Shown here one piece after another: positions 8,425 to 18,700 of a stretch of 64,000 bases of DNA (the first letter of the stretch is position 1; every line of letters starts with the position of its first letter). The translations under genes and the position numbers were made by a program. Location of the stretch: assembly GCA_964648485.1 (NCBI GenBank), contig CAZYOF010000001.1, forward strand, positions 186,001-250,000, given 5' to 3'. The DNA comes from DAIOEK01 sp964648485 (GTDB lineage: Bacteria > Chloroflexota > Anaerolineae > Anaerolineales > Anaerolineaceae). The notes under the pieces were generated by a model that was given only the letters and a program-made list of their open reading frames with translations, was not told the DNA's origin and did no database searches.

Positions 8425-9480
8425 ATGTCAAAAACTACTATAACACAAGATCAGGTTCTTGAAGCTTTATCACATGTACAGGAACCGGAGTTACACAAAG
8501 ACCTTGTTACATTAAATATGATCAAAGATTTGGCTATCAAGGGGAGTTTGGTCAGCTTCAAGATCAATCTCACCACACCTGCCTGCCCGTTACGATCAAG
8601 GATGGAAAATGAATCCCGCGCTGCGGTTATGACAGTGCCGGGTGTAAAAGAAGTTCAGATCGGGTTTACATCCAATGTGCCGACAGATTCGCGAATCAAA
8701 GAAAAATTACAGCTTCCAATCAAAAACGCGATTGCAGTCGGTTCAGGTAAAGGTGGCGTTGGGAAAAGCACCGTTGCAGTGAACCTGGCGGTTGCACTTG
8801 CTCAAAAAGGTGCCTGCGTGGGATTGTTGGATGCGGATATCTACGGTCCGAATATCCCGACCATGATGGGCGTGGATCACTTACCTGCTCCCAAAGAAAA
8901 GAAAATGATCCCCGCTGAAGCATACGGGGTCAAATTGATGTCTATTGGGTTTTTGGTTCGCCATGGTCAACCCATGATCTGGCGTGGTCCGATGTTGCAC
9001 TCCGCGATAGGTCAGTTTTTAAGGGATGTAGATTGGGGAGAATTGGATTATCTGATTGTGGATTTACCACCGGGTACCGGCGATGCACAAATCAGTCTTG
9101 CACAGACAATTCCATTATCTGGTGGAATAATTGTTACGCTTCCACAAAAAGTATCGATCGAAGATGCATCTAGGGCGGTGGAAATGTACCGTGCCTTGCA
9201 GGTTCCTGTTCTGGGTGTGATTGAGAACATGAGCTTTCTTGAATTACCAGATGGAAAAATTATGGAAGTGTTTGGTTCTGGTGGGGGTGAAACCCTTTCC
9301 AGAGAAACCGATGTGCCATTCCTTGGTAAAATTCCTATGCTTCCGGCAGTACGTGAAGGTGGTGACCGCGGTGAACCGATTGTCTCTGCCATGCCGGATT
9401 CATCTGCGGCAAAAGCATTGATGGCAATCAGCGAACTGGTGGCGGCTCAAGTGAGTGTAACGACCATCCGGGCTGGATGA
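8425..9480 (+). CDS. Mrp/NBP35-family P-loop ATPase with N-terminal MIP18 domain
   Basis: 351 residues. The N-terminal MIP18/DUF59 domain (about 1-85) includes [19 protein letters not shown] deviant Walker [12 protein letters not shown] follows near residue 108, then [14 protein letters not shown] and [15 protein letters not shown], the hallmarks of Mrp/ApbC/Ind1 scaffolds that carry [4Fe-4S] clusters. Ind1 serves complex I assembly in mitochondria, and the position behind nuoI fits that role. The usual C-terminal CPxC cluster-binding pair is missing: after [12 protein letters not shown] the chain goes straight to VFGSGGGE. Similar CxxC-less Mrp proteins are known in other bacteria, so the cluster may be bound differently or not at all. 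Confidence 0.88.
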   Translation: MSKTTITQDQVLEALSHVQEPELHKDLVTLNMIKDLAIKGSLVSFKINLTTPACPLRSRMENESRAAVMTVPGVKEVQIGFTSNVPTDSRIKEKLQLPIKNAIAVGSGKGGVGKSTVAVNLAVALAQKGACVGLLDADIYGPNIPTMMGVDHLPAPKEKKMIPAEAYGVKLMSIGFLVRHGQPMIWRGPMLHSAIGQFLRDVDWGELDYLIVDLPPGTGDAQISLAQTIPLSGGIIVTLPQKVSIEDASRAVEMYRALQVPVLGVIENMSFLELPDGKIMEVFGSGGGETLSRETDVPFLGKIPMLPAVREGGDRGEPIVSAMPDSSAAKALMAISELVAAQVSVTTIRAG

Positions 9481-9507
9481 AACATCGGGCATGAGATAAT
9501 CTCAGCT

Positions 9508-10392
9508 ATGGAACCCATTATTGTTAGTATCAGGTTTAATCCTGTCGGAAAAACTTATCATTTTGATGCTTCCAAAATACCAGATATTCAACCTGGTGAA
9601 TTTGCCATTGTTGAAACGAGCCGCGGCATGCAATTGGGGCAGGTGGTGGAACGAATTCCAGATCCCACTCCTCCACCTGAAGGAACCTGGAAGCAGGTAG
9701 ATAGAAAAGCTACCCCTCGCGACCTGGTAATGCGCCAGAGCTGGCAGGCAAAGGAAGCAGATGTCTTAATCAAAGCACAGCAACGTGCAGGCGAGATGCA
9801 CCTCCATGGCATTAAAATCGTATCCGCTGAATATAGTTTTGATGGATCCCGTCTGATTATTCAATTCAGTTCAGAAGCAGAAGAGAAAATTGAACTTAAA
9901 GGCTTACGATCTGATCTGCAAAAACAATTTGCACCTGCTCAGGTAGAGCTTCGTCAAATTGGTCCACGCGATGTTGCAAAACTGATGTGTGGAATGGGTG
10001 CTTGTGGCATGGAAAAGCGTTGCTGTTCAGGATTTCTGACTGAATTTAGTTCGATATCCATTCGCATGGCAAAGGATCAGGGTATTTCTCTCACACCCGC
10101 AGAAATCACTGGAATGTGCGGCAGATTACGCTGTTGTTTAATTTACGAATATGAGCATTATTGTGAATTACGCTCAAATTTACCCAAGAAAAACAAACGG
10201 GTTATGACACCGCACGGCGAAGGAAAGGTGTTAGATGTTATTCCCCTTCGTCAGAGGGTAATCGTTGATATTCCCAATATGGGTGTACGCGAGTTCGGCA
10301 AGGAAGAAGTGCAATTAATCCAGGACGCAAATGCACAATCACATCCAAAAGACGGAAATCAAAATCAACCCAAACAAACAGAAGAAGAATGA
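9508..10392 (+). CDS. PSP1-domain protein, RicT (YaaT)-like
   Basis: A 294-residue PSP1/YaaT-type protein. The N-terminal PSP1 core (about 1-100) begins VSIRFNPVGKTYHFDAS. The C-terminal part contains the cysteine-rich motifs CGMGACGMEKRCCSGF and MCGRLRCCLIYEYEHYC. In Bacillus RicT, matching cysteines bind [4Fe-4S] clusters within the RicAFT complex that acts on RNase Y and phosphorelay signalling. The RicA and RicF partners are not in this window. A Gln/Lys-rich tail ends the protein. No clear Shine-Dalgarno precedes the ATG. It continues the same-strand run after the Mrp gene and overlaps the following deacetylase by four bases. Confidence 0.85.
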   Translation: MEPIIVSIRFNPVGKTYHFDASKIPDIQPGEFAIVETSRGMQLGQVVERIPDPTPPPEGTWKQVDRKATPRDLVMRQSWQAKEADVLIKAQQRAGEMHLHGIKIVSAEYSFDGSRLIIQFSSEAEEKIELKGLRSDLQKQFAPAQVELRQIGPRDVAKLMCGMGACGMEKRCCSGFLTEFSSISIRMAKDQGISLTPAEITGMCGRLRCCLIYEYEHYCELRSNLPKKNKRVMTPHGEGKVLDVIPLRQRVIVDIPNMGVREFGKEEVQLIQDANAQSHPKDGNQNQPKQTEEE

Positions 10393-11123
10393 CATTTTCC
10401 TTATTACAGCCTGAAGGTTGGCAGGCAACCAAAAAAATCCTTGTAATTCTGGCTCATCCCGATGATCCAGAATTTTTCATTGGAGGCAGCATAGTTCGCT
10501 GGATTAAAGCAGGACATCATGTAGATTACTGCCTTTTAACCCGTGGAGACAAAGGAAGTGATGACCTTAACCTCACACCTGAACAATTAATGGAGACGCG
10601 CATGCAGGAACAACGCCGCGCTGCCGACGCTTTGGGTGTTAATAAAGTGATATTTTTGAAAGAAATAGATGGTTTTCTCAATTTCAATGAAGATATCCAG
10701 AAGCAGGTTGTCAGAATCATTCGCCAGCTCAAACCTGAGATTGTTGTGTCCTGCGATCCACAGAATTATTACCTGCGCGGAATGTATATCAATCATTCAG
10801 ATCACCGCGAGGCGGGCGAAATTGCATTAAGAGCAGTATTCCCGGCTGCCGGGAATGTGAATTATTTTCCAGAATTAATTCACCATGAAGGTTTATTTCC
10901 ACACACACCTGAAGAAGTATGGTTGGCTTTTCCAGTAGCTGCGAATATCACCCTGGATGTCACTGAGTATTGGCATGATCGGATGGAAGCGATCAAGCAG
11001 CATGTCAGCCAGATAGGGGATCCATACGAGATGGAGGCAAAGCAATTAATGCGCCGAACACTCGACAGCACAATAGAATCACCCAGGTTTGAAGATCAAT
11101 TTCTTCGGCTGTATAAAAGATGA
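10389..11123 (+). CDS. PIG-L/LmbE-family N-acetyl-sugar deacetylase
   Basis: 244 residues with the zinc-binding signature AHPDDPEFFIGG near residue 25 and the second metal-site motif HSDHRE near residue 139. This family includes GlcNAc-PI, mycothiol and bacillithiol precursor deacetylases and antibiotic deacetylases; the fold is Rossmann-like and the enzymes cytoplasmic. Its start overlaps the PSP1 gene through ATGA, so the two are co-translated. The context does not identify the substrate. A role in low-molecular-weight thiol biosynthesis is possible but unsupported here, because no glycosyltransferase or ligase partner is adjacent. A second PIG-L gene in the window (51188-52036) is only distantly related. 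Confidence 0.85.
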   Translation: MTFSLLQPEGWQATKKILVILAHPDDPEFFIGGSIVRWIKAGHHVDYCLLTRGDKGSDDLNLTPEQLMETRMQEQRRAADALGVNKVIFLKEIDGFLNFNEDIQKQVVRIIRQLKPEIVVSCDPQNYYLRGMYINHSDHREAGEIALRAVFPAAGNVNYFPELIHHEGLFPHTPEEVWLAFPVAANITLDVTEYWHDRMEAIKQHVSQIGDPYEMEAKQLMRRTLDSTIESPRFEDQFLRLYKR

Positions 11124-11185
11124 TCTTCAAAGAATCACAATCATCATAAAGAAATCTGTAAATGTCATAAAGAACAGGAATTTGC

Positions 11186-11214
11186 TTGACCCAAATAGTG
11201 GTACATGCTATACT
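11186..11214 (+). promoter_or_regulatory. Predicted sigma-A-type promoter of the GntR-korAB operon
   Basis: TTGACC at 11186-11191, a 17-base spacer and TATACT at 11209-11214, with an extended -10 TG just before it. Directly downstream the repeat ATTAATCAGATTAATCA (about 11225-11241) contains two copies of ATTAATCA. This is a possible operator for the regulator that follows, but it is unproven. No Shine-Dalgarno is evident in front of the ATG at 11253. Confidence 0.6.
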
Positions 11215-11252
11215 ACAATCAGCTAATTAATCAGATTAATCATATTTAATTT

Positions 11253-11954
11253 ATGAAAAACTCTGCGCCTTTTATCCCCCAACTCTCTCCGTTTATGCAG
11301 TATTTAGCGTCCCTGCCCCAACAGGGGACAGTCCGTATTCCACCCCTGACTGAATTGAGCAGGATGCTTGGTATCTCAATTGCCAGCCTGCGTGAGCAAA
11401 TGGAAGTAGCAAGGACGATGGGGATCATTGAAGTCCACCCCAGAACGGGTATCCAGCGCCTGCCTTTTACCTTTGTCCATGCTGCTGCCAGCAGCCTTGC
11501 TTACAGCGTGGCTTGCGATCAAGATAACTTTTCCCGATATGCTGATTTCCGTAAACACGTTGAATCTGCTTATTGGAAACAAGCAGTGAGTCTTCTTACA
11601 GAGGAGGATATTCAAAAACTCAAGAGATTAGTAAATAAGGCACTGGATAAACTACACAGAAAACCACCCCAAATACCGCACGAAGAGCACAAAGAATTAC
11701 ATCTTTCCATTTACCAAAGATTGAAAAATCCATTTGTCAGTGGTGTACTGGAAGCGTATTGGATGATGTATGAAAATACTGGATTAGCGGTGTTTTTAGA
11801 TCTCTCTTATTTGGAACAAGTCTGGTTATATCATCAGAAAATGGTGAATGCAATTGCTGCAGGTGACCTGGATGAGGGATACAAAAGTTTTCTGGAGCAT
11901 ATGGAAATGCTATCACTGCGGACATTAAAAGATAAACGTCACCGTTTTGAATAA
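11253..11954 (+). CDS. GntR/FadR-type transcriptional regulator
   Basis: A 233-residue protein with an N-terminal winged helix (about 15-70) including PPLTELSRMLGISIASLREQMEVARTMG split across the recognition helix, and a helical C-terminal domain resembling the FCD ligand-binding domain of FadR-type GntR proteins. FCD metal-binding His residues are probably present (EEHKELHLSIYQRL and the late FLEHMEML helix). It lies 25 bases ahead of korA on the same strand and behind a good promoter. Autoregulation and control of 2-oxoacid:ferredoxin oxidoreductase expression in response to an organic acid is therefore a reasonable inference. Confidence 0.75.
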   Translation: MKNSAPFIPQLSPFMQYLASLPQQGTVRIPPLTELSRMLGISIASLREQMEVARTMGIIEVHPRTGIQRLPFTFVHAAASSLAYSVACDQDNFSRYADFRKHVESAYWKQAVSLLTEEDIQKLKRLVNKALDKLHRKPPQIPHEEHKELHLSIYQRLKNPFVSGVLEAYWMMYENTGLAVFLDLSYLEQVWLYHQKMVNAIAAGDLDEGYKSFLEHMEMLSLRTLKDKRHRFE

Positions 11955-11979
11955 ATTCATGAGTAATATGGAGTGATAC

Positions 11980-13794
11980 ATGGCTCAAGCTGGTTCGATC
12001 TCCAAAACACCTGATCGGATTAATGATTTCTGCATCACCTTTGCCACGGTCAATGGATCAGGCAGTCAAACCGCAAATATGACCATCATGCGTGCGATGT
12101 TTAAGATGGGAATCCCGGTATCAGGAAAAAACCGATTTCCTTCCAATATCCAGGGGTTGCCAACCTGGTATAGTATCCGGGTGTCCAAAGATGGGTATAT
12201 CGGTCGGATTGAAGACGATGACATACTCATAGCGATGAACCCTGCCTCATTTGTCAAAGATATTGAATACCTTTGCCCGGGCGGGGTTTTATTTTACGCG
12301 GATGATATCAAACATCCGATTATGCGCGATGACATCTATGTTTACCCAATGCCTGTAAAAAAGATTGCTCGCGAAGCAGATATCCAACCGGCTCTGCGAG
12401 ATTACATTGCCAATATGGTTTATGTGGGTGTGGTTGCTCAAATATTGGGCATTGATCTGGATAAAATTTATGATGCCCTTGACTTTCATTTTAAAGGTAA
12501 AAAGAAAGCTATTGACTCAAATTTTGATGTGGTTAAAGCTGCCGCCGAATGGGCCAAAGAAAATCTGGTTAAAGAAGATCATTTCTTCATCGAGCCGATG
12601 AAGCCTCTTGAAGGTTATATCATGGCAGATGGTAATACAGCCGGCGCTCTGGGATCGATTTTCGGAGGAATTCAATTTGCCGCATGGTATCCCATCACTC
12701 CCGCATCTACCTTACCAGAAGCATTGAATGAGTATCTTCCACAATTTAGAATTGATCCTGAAACTGGCAAACAGACTTATGCTGTGATTCAGGCAGAAGA
12801 TGAATTATCTGCCATAGGAATGGCAATTGGTGCCGGTTTTGCAGGATTACGAGCAATGACCGCAACATCTGGTCCGGGTTTAAGTCTGATGTCTGAATAC
12901 CTCGGTCTGGCTTTTTATTCAGAAGTTCCGGTGGTTGTCTGGAATATTCAACGTGTAGGTCCGAGTACCGGGCTACCCACCCGGACTGCACAGGGTGATA
13001 TGACCATGTCTTATTTCCTGAGTCATGGAGATACACAATATGTGATGTTGATTCCGGGTACCGTGCAGGAATGCTTTGAATTTGGCTGGAAATCATTTGA
13101 TATAGCTGAAAGACTTCAGACACCGGTGCTGGTGATGAGCGACCTGGATCTGGGAATGAACCAGTGGATGACTAAGAAATTTGAATATCCTGATAAACCA
13201 ATGGATCGGGGAAAGATCCTCTGGGAGGATGATCTGGAGAAGATCATTGATCAATGGGGTAGATATAAAGACCTTGATGGTGATGGAATACCATACCGTA
13301 CGGTTCCCGGGAACCAACATCCCAGGGCGGCATATTTTGCACGCGGTACCGGACATGATGATTACGCCCAGTATAGTGAGGAACCGGATGTATGGGAAAA
13401 CGGGATGGCTAGGTTGAAGTTGAAATTTGAAACTGCCCGATCCATTTTACCCGAACCGCTTCTTGAATCAAACAAATCTAAAATCGGAATTATCTCCTAT
13501 GGTTCTGCTGACCCGGCTGTGGTGGAAACAACACACATTCTTGCCCAAAAGGGAATCCCGGTGGATTACCTGAGAGTCAGAGCGATACCGTTTAACCATC
13601 AGGTCCGGGAATTTATAGAAACTCATGATCATATATATGTTGCAGAAATGAATCGAGATGGACAGATGGCACAGATCCTCTGTGTGGATTACCCCGATCT
13701 GGCACCTAAAATTATCCCTCTAGCAAAAATGGATGGATTACCTCTTTCTGCAAGATGGATCTCAACAGAAATTTCTACTCAGGAGGAAAAATAA
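11980..13794 (+). CDS. korA: 2-oxoacid:ferredoxin oxidoreductase, fused gamma-alpha subunit
   Basis: 604 residues. The N-terminal gamma-like domain (about 15-190) begins ITFATVNGSGSQTANMTIMR. The alpha domain (about 205-600) contains the YPITPAST motif and the ATSGPGLSLMSEYLGLA segment that contacts thiamine pyrophosphate. This is the two-gene KorAB architecture of enzymes that oxidise 2-oxoglutarate or other 2-oxoacids to the acyl-CoA while reducing ferredoxin. The preferred substrate cannot be fixed from motifs alone. An unusual insertion with a DLDGDGIPYR stretch, like a calcium-binding loop, appears near residues 425-440. GGAG precedes the ATG, and the gene overlaps korB by one base. Confidence 0.9.
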   Translation: MAQAGSISKTPDRINDFCITFATVNGSGSQTANMTIMRAMFKMGIPVSGKNRFPSNIQGLPTWYSIRVSKDGYIGRIEDDDILIAMNPASFVKDIEYLCPGGVLFYADDIKHPIMRDDIYVYPMPVKKIAREADIQPALRDYIANMVYVGVVAQILGIDLDKIYDALDFHFKGKKKAIDSNFDVVKAAAEWAKENLVKEDHFFIEPMKPLEGYIMADGNTAGALGSIFGGIQFAAWYPITPASTLPEALNEYLPQFRIDPETGKQTYAVIQAEDELSAIGMAIGAGFAGLRAMTATSGPGLSLMSEYLGLAFYSEVPVVVWNIQRVGPSTGLPTRTAQGDMTMSYFLSHGDTQYVMLIPGTVQECFEFGWKSFDIAERLQTPVLVMSDLDLGMNQWMTKKFEYPDKPMDRGKILWEDDLEKIIDQWGRYKDLDGDGIPYRTVPGNQHPRAAYFARGTGHDDYAQYSEEPDVWENGMARLKLKFETARSILPEPLLESNKSKIGIISYGSADPAVVETTHILAQKGIPVDYLRVRAIPFNHQVREFIETHDHIYVAEMNRDGQMAQILCVDYPDLAPKIIPLAKMDGLPLSARWISTEISTQEEK

Positions 13795-14828
13795 TGACTC
13801 AAGCTCCTGCTGCAACAAATAGTATCGGTCTTACCCGTGCTGATTACCGTGGTGCACAATCGACTCTCTGCCAGGGTTGTGGCCATAATTCCATTGGTAA
13901 CCAAATCATAGCCGCCTGTTATGAAATGGGGTTGCGCCCTGAAAAAGTGATCAAATTCAGCGGGATTGGATGCTCCAGCAAGAGCCCATTCTACTTTTTA
14001 AGCAGATCCTTTGGATTTAACGGTCTGCACGGACGCATGCCTTCTTTAGCGCAGGGAGCTATGTTTGCTGATTTGTCACTCGAAGCAATTGGTTTGAGTG
14101 GAGATGGAGATACTGCCAGTATCGGATTAGGACAATTCAAACACATGTCTCGAAGAAATTTCCCGATTGTCTACATCGTAGAAAATAACGGTGTATATGG
14201 TCTGACTAAAGGACAGTTTTCAGCAACCGCCGAGAAGGGCCTATCTCTCAAGAAATATGGAACCAACCAGTATCTTCCAGTAGATATTGCCATGGAAGCA
14301 TTAATTTCCAATGCATCTTTTGTAGCCCGTTCTTTTGCAGGCGATCCACGTCAGGTTAAAGAATTAATTAAAGCGGCTATCAGCCACAATGGAACGGCAG
14401 TGCTGGATATTATCAGCCCGTGTGTTACCTTCAATAACCAGGAAGGAACCTTACACTCATATACCTGGGGCAAAGACCGAGAAGCTCCGCTGCATGAGAT
14501 TTCTTATATACCTCCCCGGGATGAGATTATGGTGGAAGATTTTGAACATGGTACGGTTCGTGAAGTTACCATGCATGATGGATCCATGATTTTGTTGAAA
14601 AAGTTGGAGCAAGATTACGACCCCACAGATCGATGGCAGGCTTTACGTATACTGGAAGAAGGACATTATCAAAACTGGCTGGTAACCGGTTTATTGTATG
14701 TAGATCCCAAACGCCCAACTTTATTTGATCTGTATAACCTGCCCGAAAAACCGCTCAATCGCCTGACAGAAAAGGAACTCCGTCCTTCAAAGGAGGCTAT
14801 TGATCAGGTTAATGCATTGATGTTCTGA
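13794..14828 (+). CDS. korB: 2-oxoacid:ferredoxin oxidoreductase, beta subunit
   Basis: 344 residues from the ATG at 13794, which overlaps the korA stop (TAATG) and is preceded by AGGAGG; a longer frame from 13755 lies inside korA and is rejected. The protein has CQGCGHNSIGNQ at the start, GIGCSSKSPFYF, and the thiamine pyrophosphate/Mg motif GDGDTASIGLGQF followed by NNGVYGLTKGQ. These are standard for the beta subunit. No separate ferredoxin-domain subunit is present. It would reduce ferredoxin in the cytoplasm, which could feed the complex I Q-module encoded upstream (inference). A hairpin terminator closes the operon. Confidence 0.92.
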   Translation: MTQAPAATNSIGLTRADYRGAQSTLCQGCGHNSIGNQIIAACYEMGLRPEKVIKFSGIGCSSKSPFYFLSRSFGFNGLHGRMPSLAQGAMFADLSLEAIGLSGDGDTASIGLGQFKHMSRRNFPIVYIVENNGVYGLTKGQFSATAEKGLSLKKYGTNQYLPVDIAMEALISNASFVARSFAGDPRQVKELIKAAISHNGTAVLDIISPCVTFNNQEGTLHSYTWGKDREAPLHEISYIPPRDEIMVEDFEHGTVREVTMHDGSMILLKKLEQDYDPTDRWQALRILEEGHYQNWLVTGLLYVDPKRPTLFDLYNLPEKPLNRLTEKELRPSKEAIDQVNALMF

Positions 14829-14852
14829 TTTCGTTGAATAAATACAAAAAAC

Positions 14853-14894
14853 AATGGAAGAATCTGAAAATAATCAGATACTTCCATTTGTTTT
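14853..14894 (+). terminator. Rho-independent terminator after korB
   Basis: Arms 14853-14867 and 14874-14888 (AATGGAAG-A-ATCTGA against TCAGAT-A-CTTCCATT) give about 14 pairs around one A/A mismatch with a short AAATAA-type loop, followed by TGTTTT. Confidence 0.75.
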
Positions 14895-14914
14895 AAAATA
14901 GGTCATGATATAAT
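14888..14914 (+). promoter_or_regulatory. Predicted extended -10 promoter of the partner-switch operon
   Basis: TATAAT at 14909-14914 with TG-A directly before it (extended -10), and a weak TTGTTT at about 14888-14893. It overlaps the tail of the korB terminator and lies about 48 bases upstream of the STAS gene. Confidence 0.5.
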
Positions 14915-14961
14915 TTTAGGGTAGTAAATCCAGTCTCTGCAGAAAGAAGGTACCAAACGAT

Positions 14962-15297
14962 ATGGAATTAACAAAAAAACAGTTCAAACATTGTGATCTG
15001 GTAAAGGTTTCAGGCAGAGTGGATAGCGCCACGGCTCCATTATTGGGTGACGCGATGAATGAAATTACAGGCGAAGGACGGTATAAAATCGTTCTGGATT
15101 GTGGTGAGCTGGAATTTCTATCATCTGCAGGTATCTGGGTATTGGTAAACACTCAGAAGAACTGCAAACGTTACAACCGTGGAGAAGTAATCCTGGTGGA
15201 TGTGCCCGAAAGAATTCTCTCTACCCTCGACCTTGCCGGGTTGGTTCCGTTCTTCAGCATTTCGAATGATCTGACCGAAGCGGTGGGTAGCTTTTAA
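14962..15297 (+). CDS. Anti-sigma factor antagonist, STAS domain (SpoIIAA/RsbV-like)
   Basis: A single 111-residue STAS domain. The regulatory serine region is FLSSAGIWVLV, with Ser54/Ser55 at the position phosphorylated in SpoIIAA and RsbV. In its unphosphorylated form such a protein binds the kinase/anti-sigma factor and frees the bound sigma factor. It is followed by a HATPase anti-sigma factor and a GAF-SpoIIE phosphatase on the same strand, giving a complete partner-switching set. No sigma factor gene is in the operon, so the final target is elsewhere or may not be a sigma factor. Confidence 0.88.
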   Translation: MELTKKQFKHCDLVKVSGRVDSATAPLLGDAMNEITGEGRYKIVLDCGELEFLSSAGIWVLVNTQKNCKRYNRGEVILVDVPERILSTLDLAGLVPFFSISNDLTEAVGSF

Positions 15298-15311
15298 CCT
15301 CTTAGGACGAA

Positions 15312-15719
15312 ATGACAGTTTATGCTGCATCAATGGATAACCTGGAGAAGATTAACCGCCAGGTAGTCCTGTCTGCACGCGAAGCCGGCCTGGATGAAAA
15401 AGCAATTTATGATGTTGAAGTTGCAGTCGATGAAGCCTGTACCAACATCATTGAACACTCCTACGGTGGATCTACATCTGGTGAAATTGAGTGTATTTGC
15501 CAGGTAATGCCTTACGGATTGAAAATACTTCTTCGCGATACAGGATGCTATTTCAATCCAGATCGGATTCCTACCCCTGATCTTGATACTCCACTTGCAA
15601 AGCGTAAACCCAGAGGCTTGGGCTTGTATTTTATGCAAAAGCTGATGGATGAAGTACACTTTGATCCATGCGAAGGGCAGGGCACGCTCTTGACAATGGT
15701 TAAACGTAAGGAAAGTTAA
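15312..15719 (+). CDS. Anti-sigma regulatory factor, HATPase_c kinase (SpoIIAB/RsbW-like)
   Basis: A 135-residue stand-alone GHKL ATPase. The N-box is clear (VDEACTNIIEHSYGG), as are the G1 region DTGCYFNPD and the G2 region KPRGLGLYFMQKLMD. Such proteins bind a sigma factor or another partner and phosphorylate the STAS antagonist on serine. The gene lies 14 bases after the STAS gene with AGGA in front, and two bases before the phosphatase gene. Stoichiometric co-expression of the three proteins is therefore likely. Confidence 0.88.
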   Translation: MTVYAASMDNLEKINRQVVLSAREAGLDEKAIYDVEVAVDEACTNIIEHSYGGSTSGEIECICQVMPYGLKILLRDTGCYFNPDRIPTPDLDTPLAKRKPRGLGLYFMQKLMDEVHFDPCEGQGTLLTMVKRKES

Positions 15720-15721
15720 CC

Positions 15722-18700
15722 TTGAAAGAGTCGAATACTACAATAGAAAACCACTCCCAATCAGATTGGAAAAAGTTCCTGAATATGGGAGAGATGCTGA
15801 TGAAGCAAACGACCATTAAAGGTCAGGCTGATTTCATCAGTGAATATATCCACGCACTTGGTCCATACGAAGCAGATATTTGGTTTACCGAAGGAATATC
15901 CCATATTCCCGGATCGCACAATGTTTCTTTGTTCCCTCCCGTGCCTCCGACGCCATTAATGCAGAAAGCCGCAGAAGATAAGCAAATATGTGTTATTGGT
16001 AAGAGTGGAAACCCAAAACAATACAAGGGTAGCGAGCTGCCTTATATGGCGGCATTTCCATTGGTAGTTCAAGAATTCCTGCTCGGATCCATACAGGTAA
16101 TCCGCACAGACAGCCAACCTTTATCTTTATCTGAAGTGGAATTTTTTGATGGTCTTGCCGCGAATACGGCAGTAGCATTACAGATTTCGCATCAAACCAT
16201 CATTAAGAATTGGCGGCTCGAGCAGTTGGCATTGGTGCGGACTGTCAGTCAGCAGATATCCAACCTGCCTAACCTGGATATTCTTTGTCAAAAAGTAACC
16301 AGATTAATTCGCGATACTTTTCATTACTATGCGGTGACCATTTTTACCATTAAACCGGGAACAAAGGAACTGGTTTACCGAGCGTGCGCGGGTCCCTTTG
16401 ATGATGAAGATAACAAAGAACTGGTTCTCACTGCGCATTATGGTAAAGGAATTATCGGGATATCTGCCTGTGATGGCGTTGAAGTGCTGGTAAATGATGT
16501 CACCCGGGATAAGATCTATGTTCCCAACCCGGATTTACCCCATACACATTCGGAAGTTGCCTTTCCACTAAAAGTGGAAGATCGTGTACTCGGGGTATTG
16601 GATATTCAAAGTGAACATATCTACTCATTCCACGAAATGGATATGCGGGTCCTCAGGTCACTAGCAGATAATATTGCCCTTGCCGTGGAAGGTACCCGTT
16701 TATTTAGCGCTGCTAATCGTCGCGCAGAACAATTATCTATTGTTTCAGAGGTTGGCAAAGCACTTTCTTCAATTTTAGATTTCGACCTGCTTCTGAAACA
16801 GATCGTTAACTTGATCCATGACCGGTTTAATTACCCATTTGTCCACCTCTACCTGCTTCAACCTGAAAACAATCAATTGGTTTTCAGGGCAGGCGCTGGA
16901 GAACGAGCTGACATTCTCGAAAATATTGGCTTACAATATGGAATGGATGATCCAAACGGAATTATTCCATGGGTGGCACGTAACGGCGTCACACTCTTGG
17001 CTAACGATGTTAATGATGAACCGCATTATAGACCTTCATCAATTTACCCGTCTGAAACAGCTTCTGAGATGGCGGTACCACTCCAATTTGGGAATGATAT
17101 TCTTGGCGTTCTTGATATTCAGAGTGATCAGCCTGGTCAATTCGATCAATCTGATAAGCAGTTGTTTGAAACCCTTGCGGATAACATTGGTATTGCGATC
17201 CGTAATTCCATCTTGTATAACTCTGAACGGTGGAGAAGGCAGGCAGCTGATAGTCTGCGCGAAGTAGCCGGATTACTCTCTTCCAATATTGCGCTTGAAA
17301 AACTGATGGAGATCATCCTCAAGGAACTGGAACAAATTCTACCTTGTGATGCTGCTGCAATCTGGCTGGTGGATGGTGATTCTACTGAAGAGACGCCACT
17401 GAGATTGGCTGCCATTCATGGCACCACTACTGAGAAAATTAAAAAAGTCTGTTGTGATGAACCTCATTGTATCGAATGGTTGAATCTGGCTTTGAATCAA
17501 ACTACCCCAACAGTGAGAGCTCCTCAGAATCCGTATGGACCTTTAGGGAAGGCAATGGATTTTTCGGCAGATTACTCATCCATCGCAGCTCCCATGATGG
17601 TTGGCGATTTACCGGTCGGAATTATCACTTTGGCACATCATACATCTGGGCGCTATGGTCAGGAGTCAATTCAACTCACATCTGCCTTTGCCAGTTATGC
17701 GGCAGTTGCCATTCAGAACACCCGTTTATATGCCTCTGCACAGGAACAAGCGTGGATTGCGACTGTTTTACTCCAGGTTGCAGAAGCAACCCAATCCATA
17801 TCTAATGTTGATGAACTCCTCCAGGCAGTAGTCCGCTTAACTCCGATGCTGGTTGGTGTGAAAGGATGCGCGCTCTTTCTCTGGGAAGAAAGTTTGAATT
17901 CATTTTCACTGGCAGGCTATCACGGCTTAAATCTCAAATCGTCTAATACAGGGGATCAATTGTGGATTCAACCCACAGATGCACCAGCATTAGATTTGAT
18001 GTTGCTTCAAAAGGAACTGCGCGCCTTAAATGATCTCGAAAAGGAAATTCCATTTTTCATAGATGGAGACTCGGACGAGGAACCATCTCAATATGTTTTG
18101 TTGCCTTTACTTTCTCGTGGCGTTCTCCTGGGTTCCTGCCTGGTTTCGTACCAGTCCAGCCGCAATGCCGGCATCGAGATGCCGGAAGATCAACGATTAG
18201 CAATTATTCAAGGGATTGCCCATCAGACGGCGATTGCAGTAGAAAACATTCGATTACTTGAAAGTCAGCAGCAAGAGACATATATCTCTGCTGTTCTACT
18301 TCAAGTAGCGCAGGCAGTAGTCAGCAATAATGATTTGAAAGATATCTTTGCATCTATTGTTCAGATCACCCAAATACTGGTAGGATCACAGGCTTGTTTG
18401 ATTTATCTATGGGATGAAGAGAATGGGTTTTATTTCCTGGCACAGGCATCTGGTGTCAGCCAGAAATCAGAAGATATCTTGCGTGGTTCCAATATCACAC
18501 CTGATCAGGCGCGGATTCTTGAATACGTCATCACCAAAGATGAATCAGTATCCATACCAATCAGCGTGGAATCCGCAGATGATCCTTATGGATGGCTGGA
18601 TCTGGATCCAGATGACAGAATCCAAACAAAAGGAGAACAGCATAATCCGCAACCCATTCTTATCGGGGTTCCTTTATCAGTTAAAGGTGAATCCTACGGT

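Noticed and set aside
9495..9507. GATAAT seven bases before the PSP1 gene as another leaderless promoter
   Set aside because: Spacing and hexamer differ from the other cases and the gene sits inside a co-directional operon, so it was not counted.
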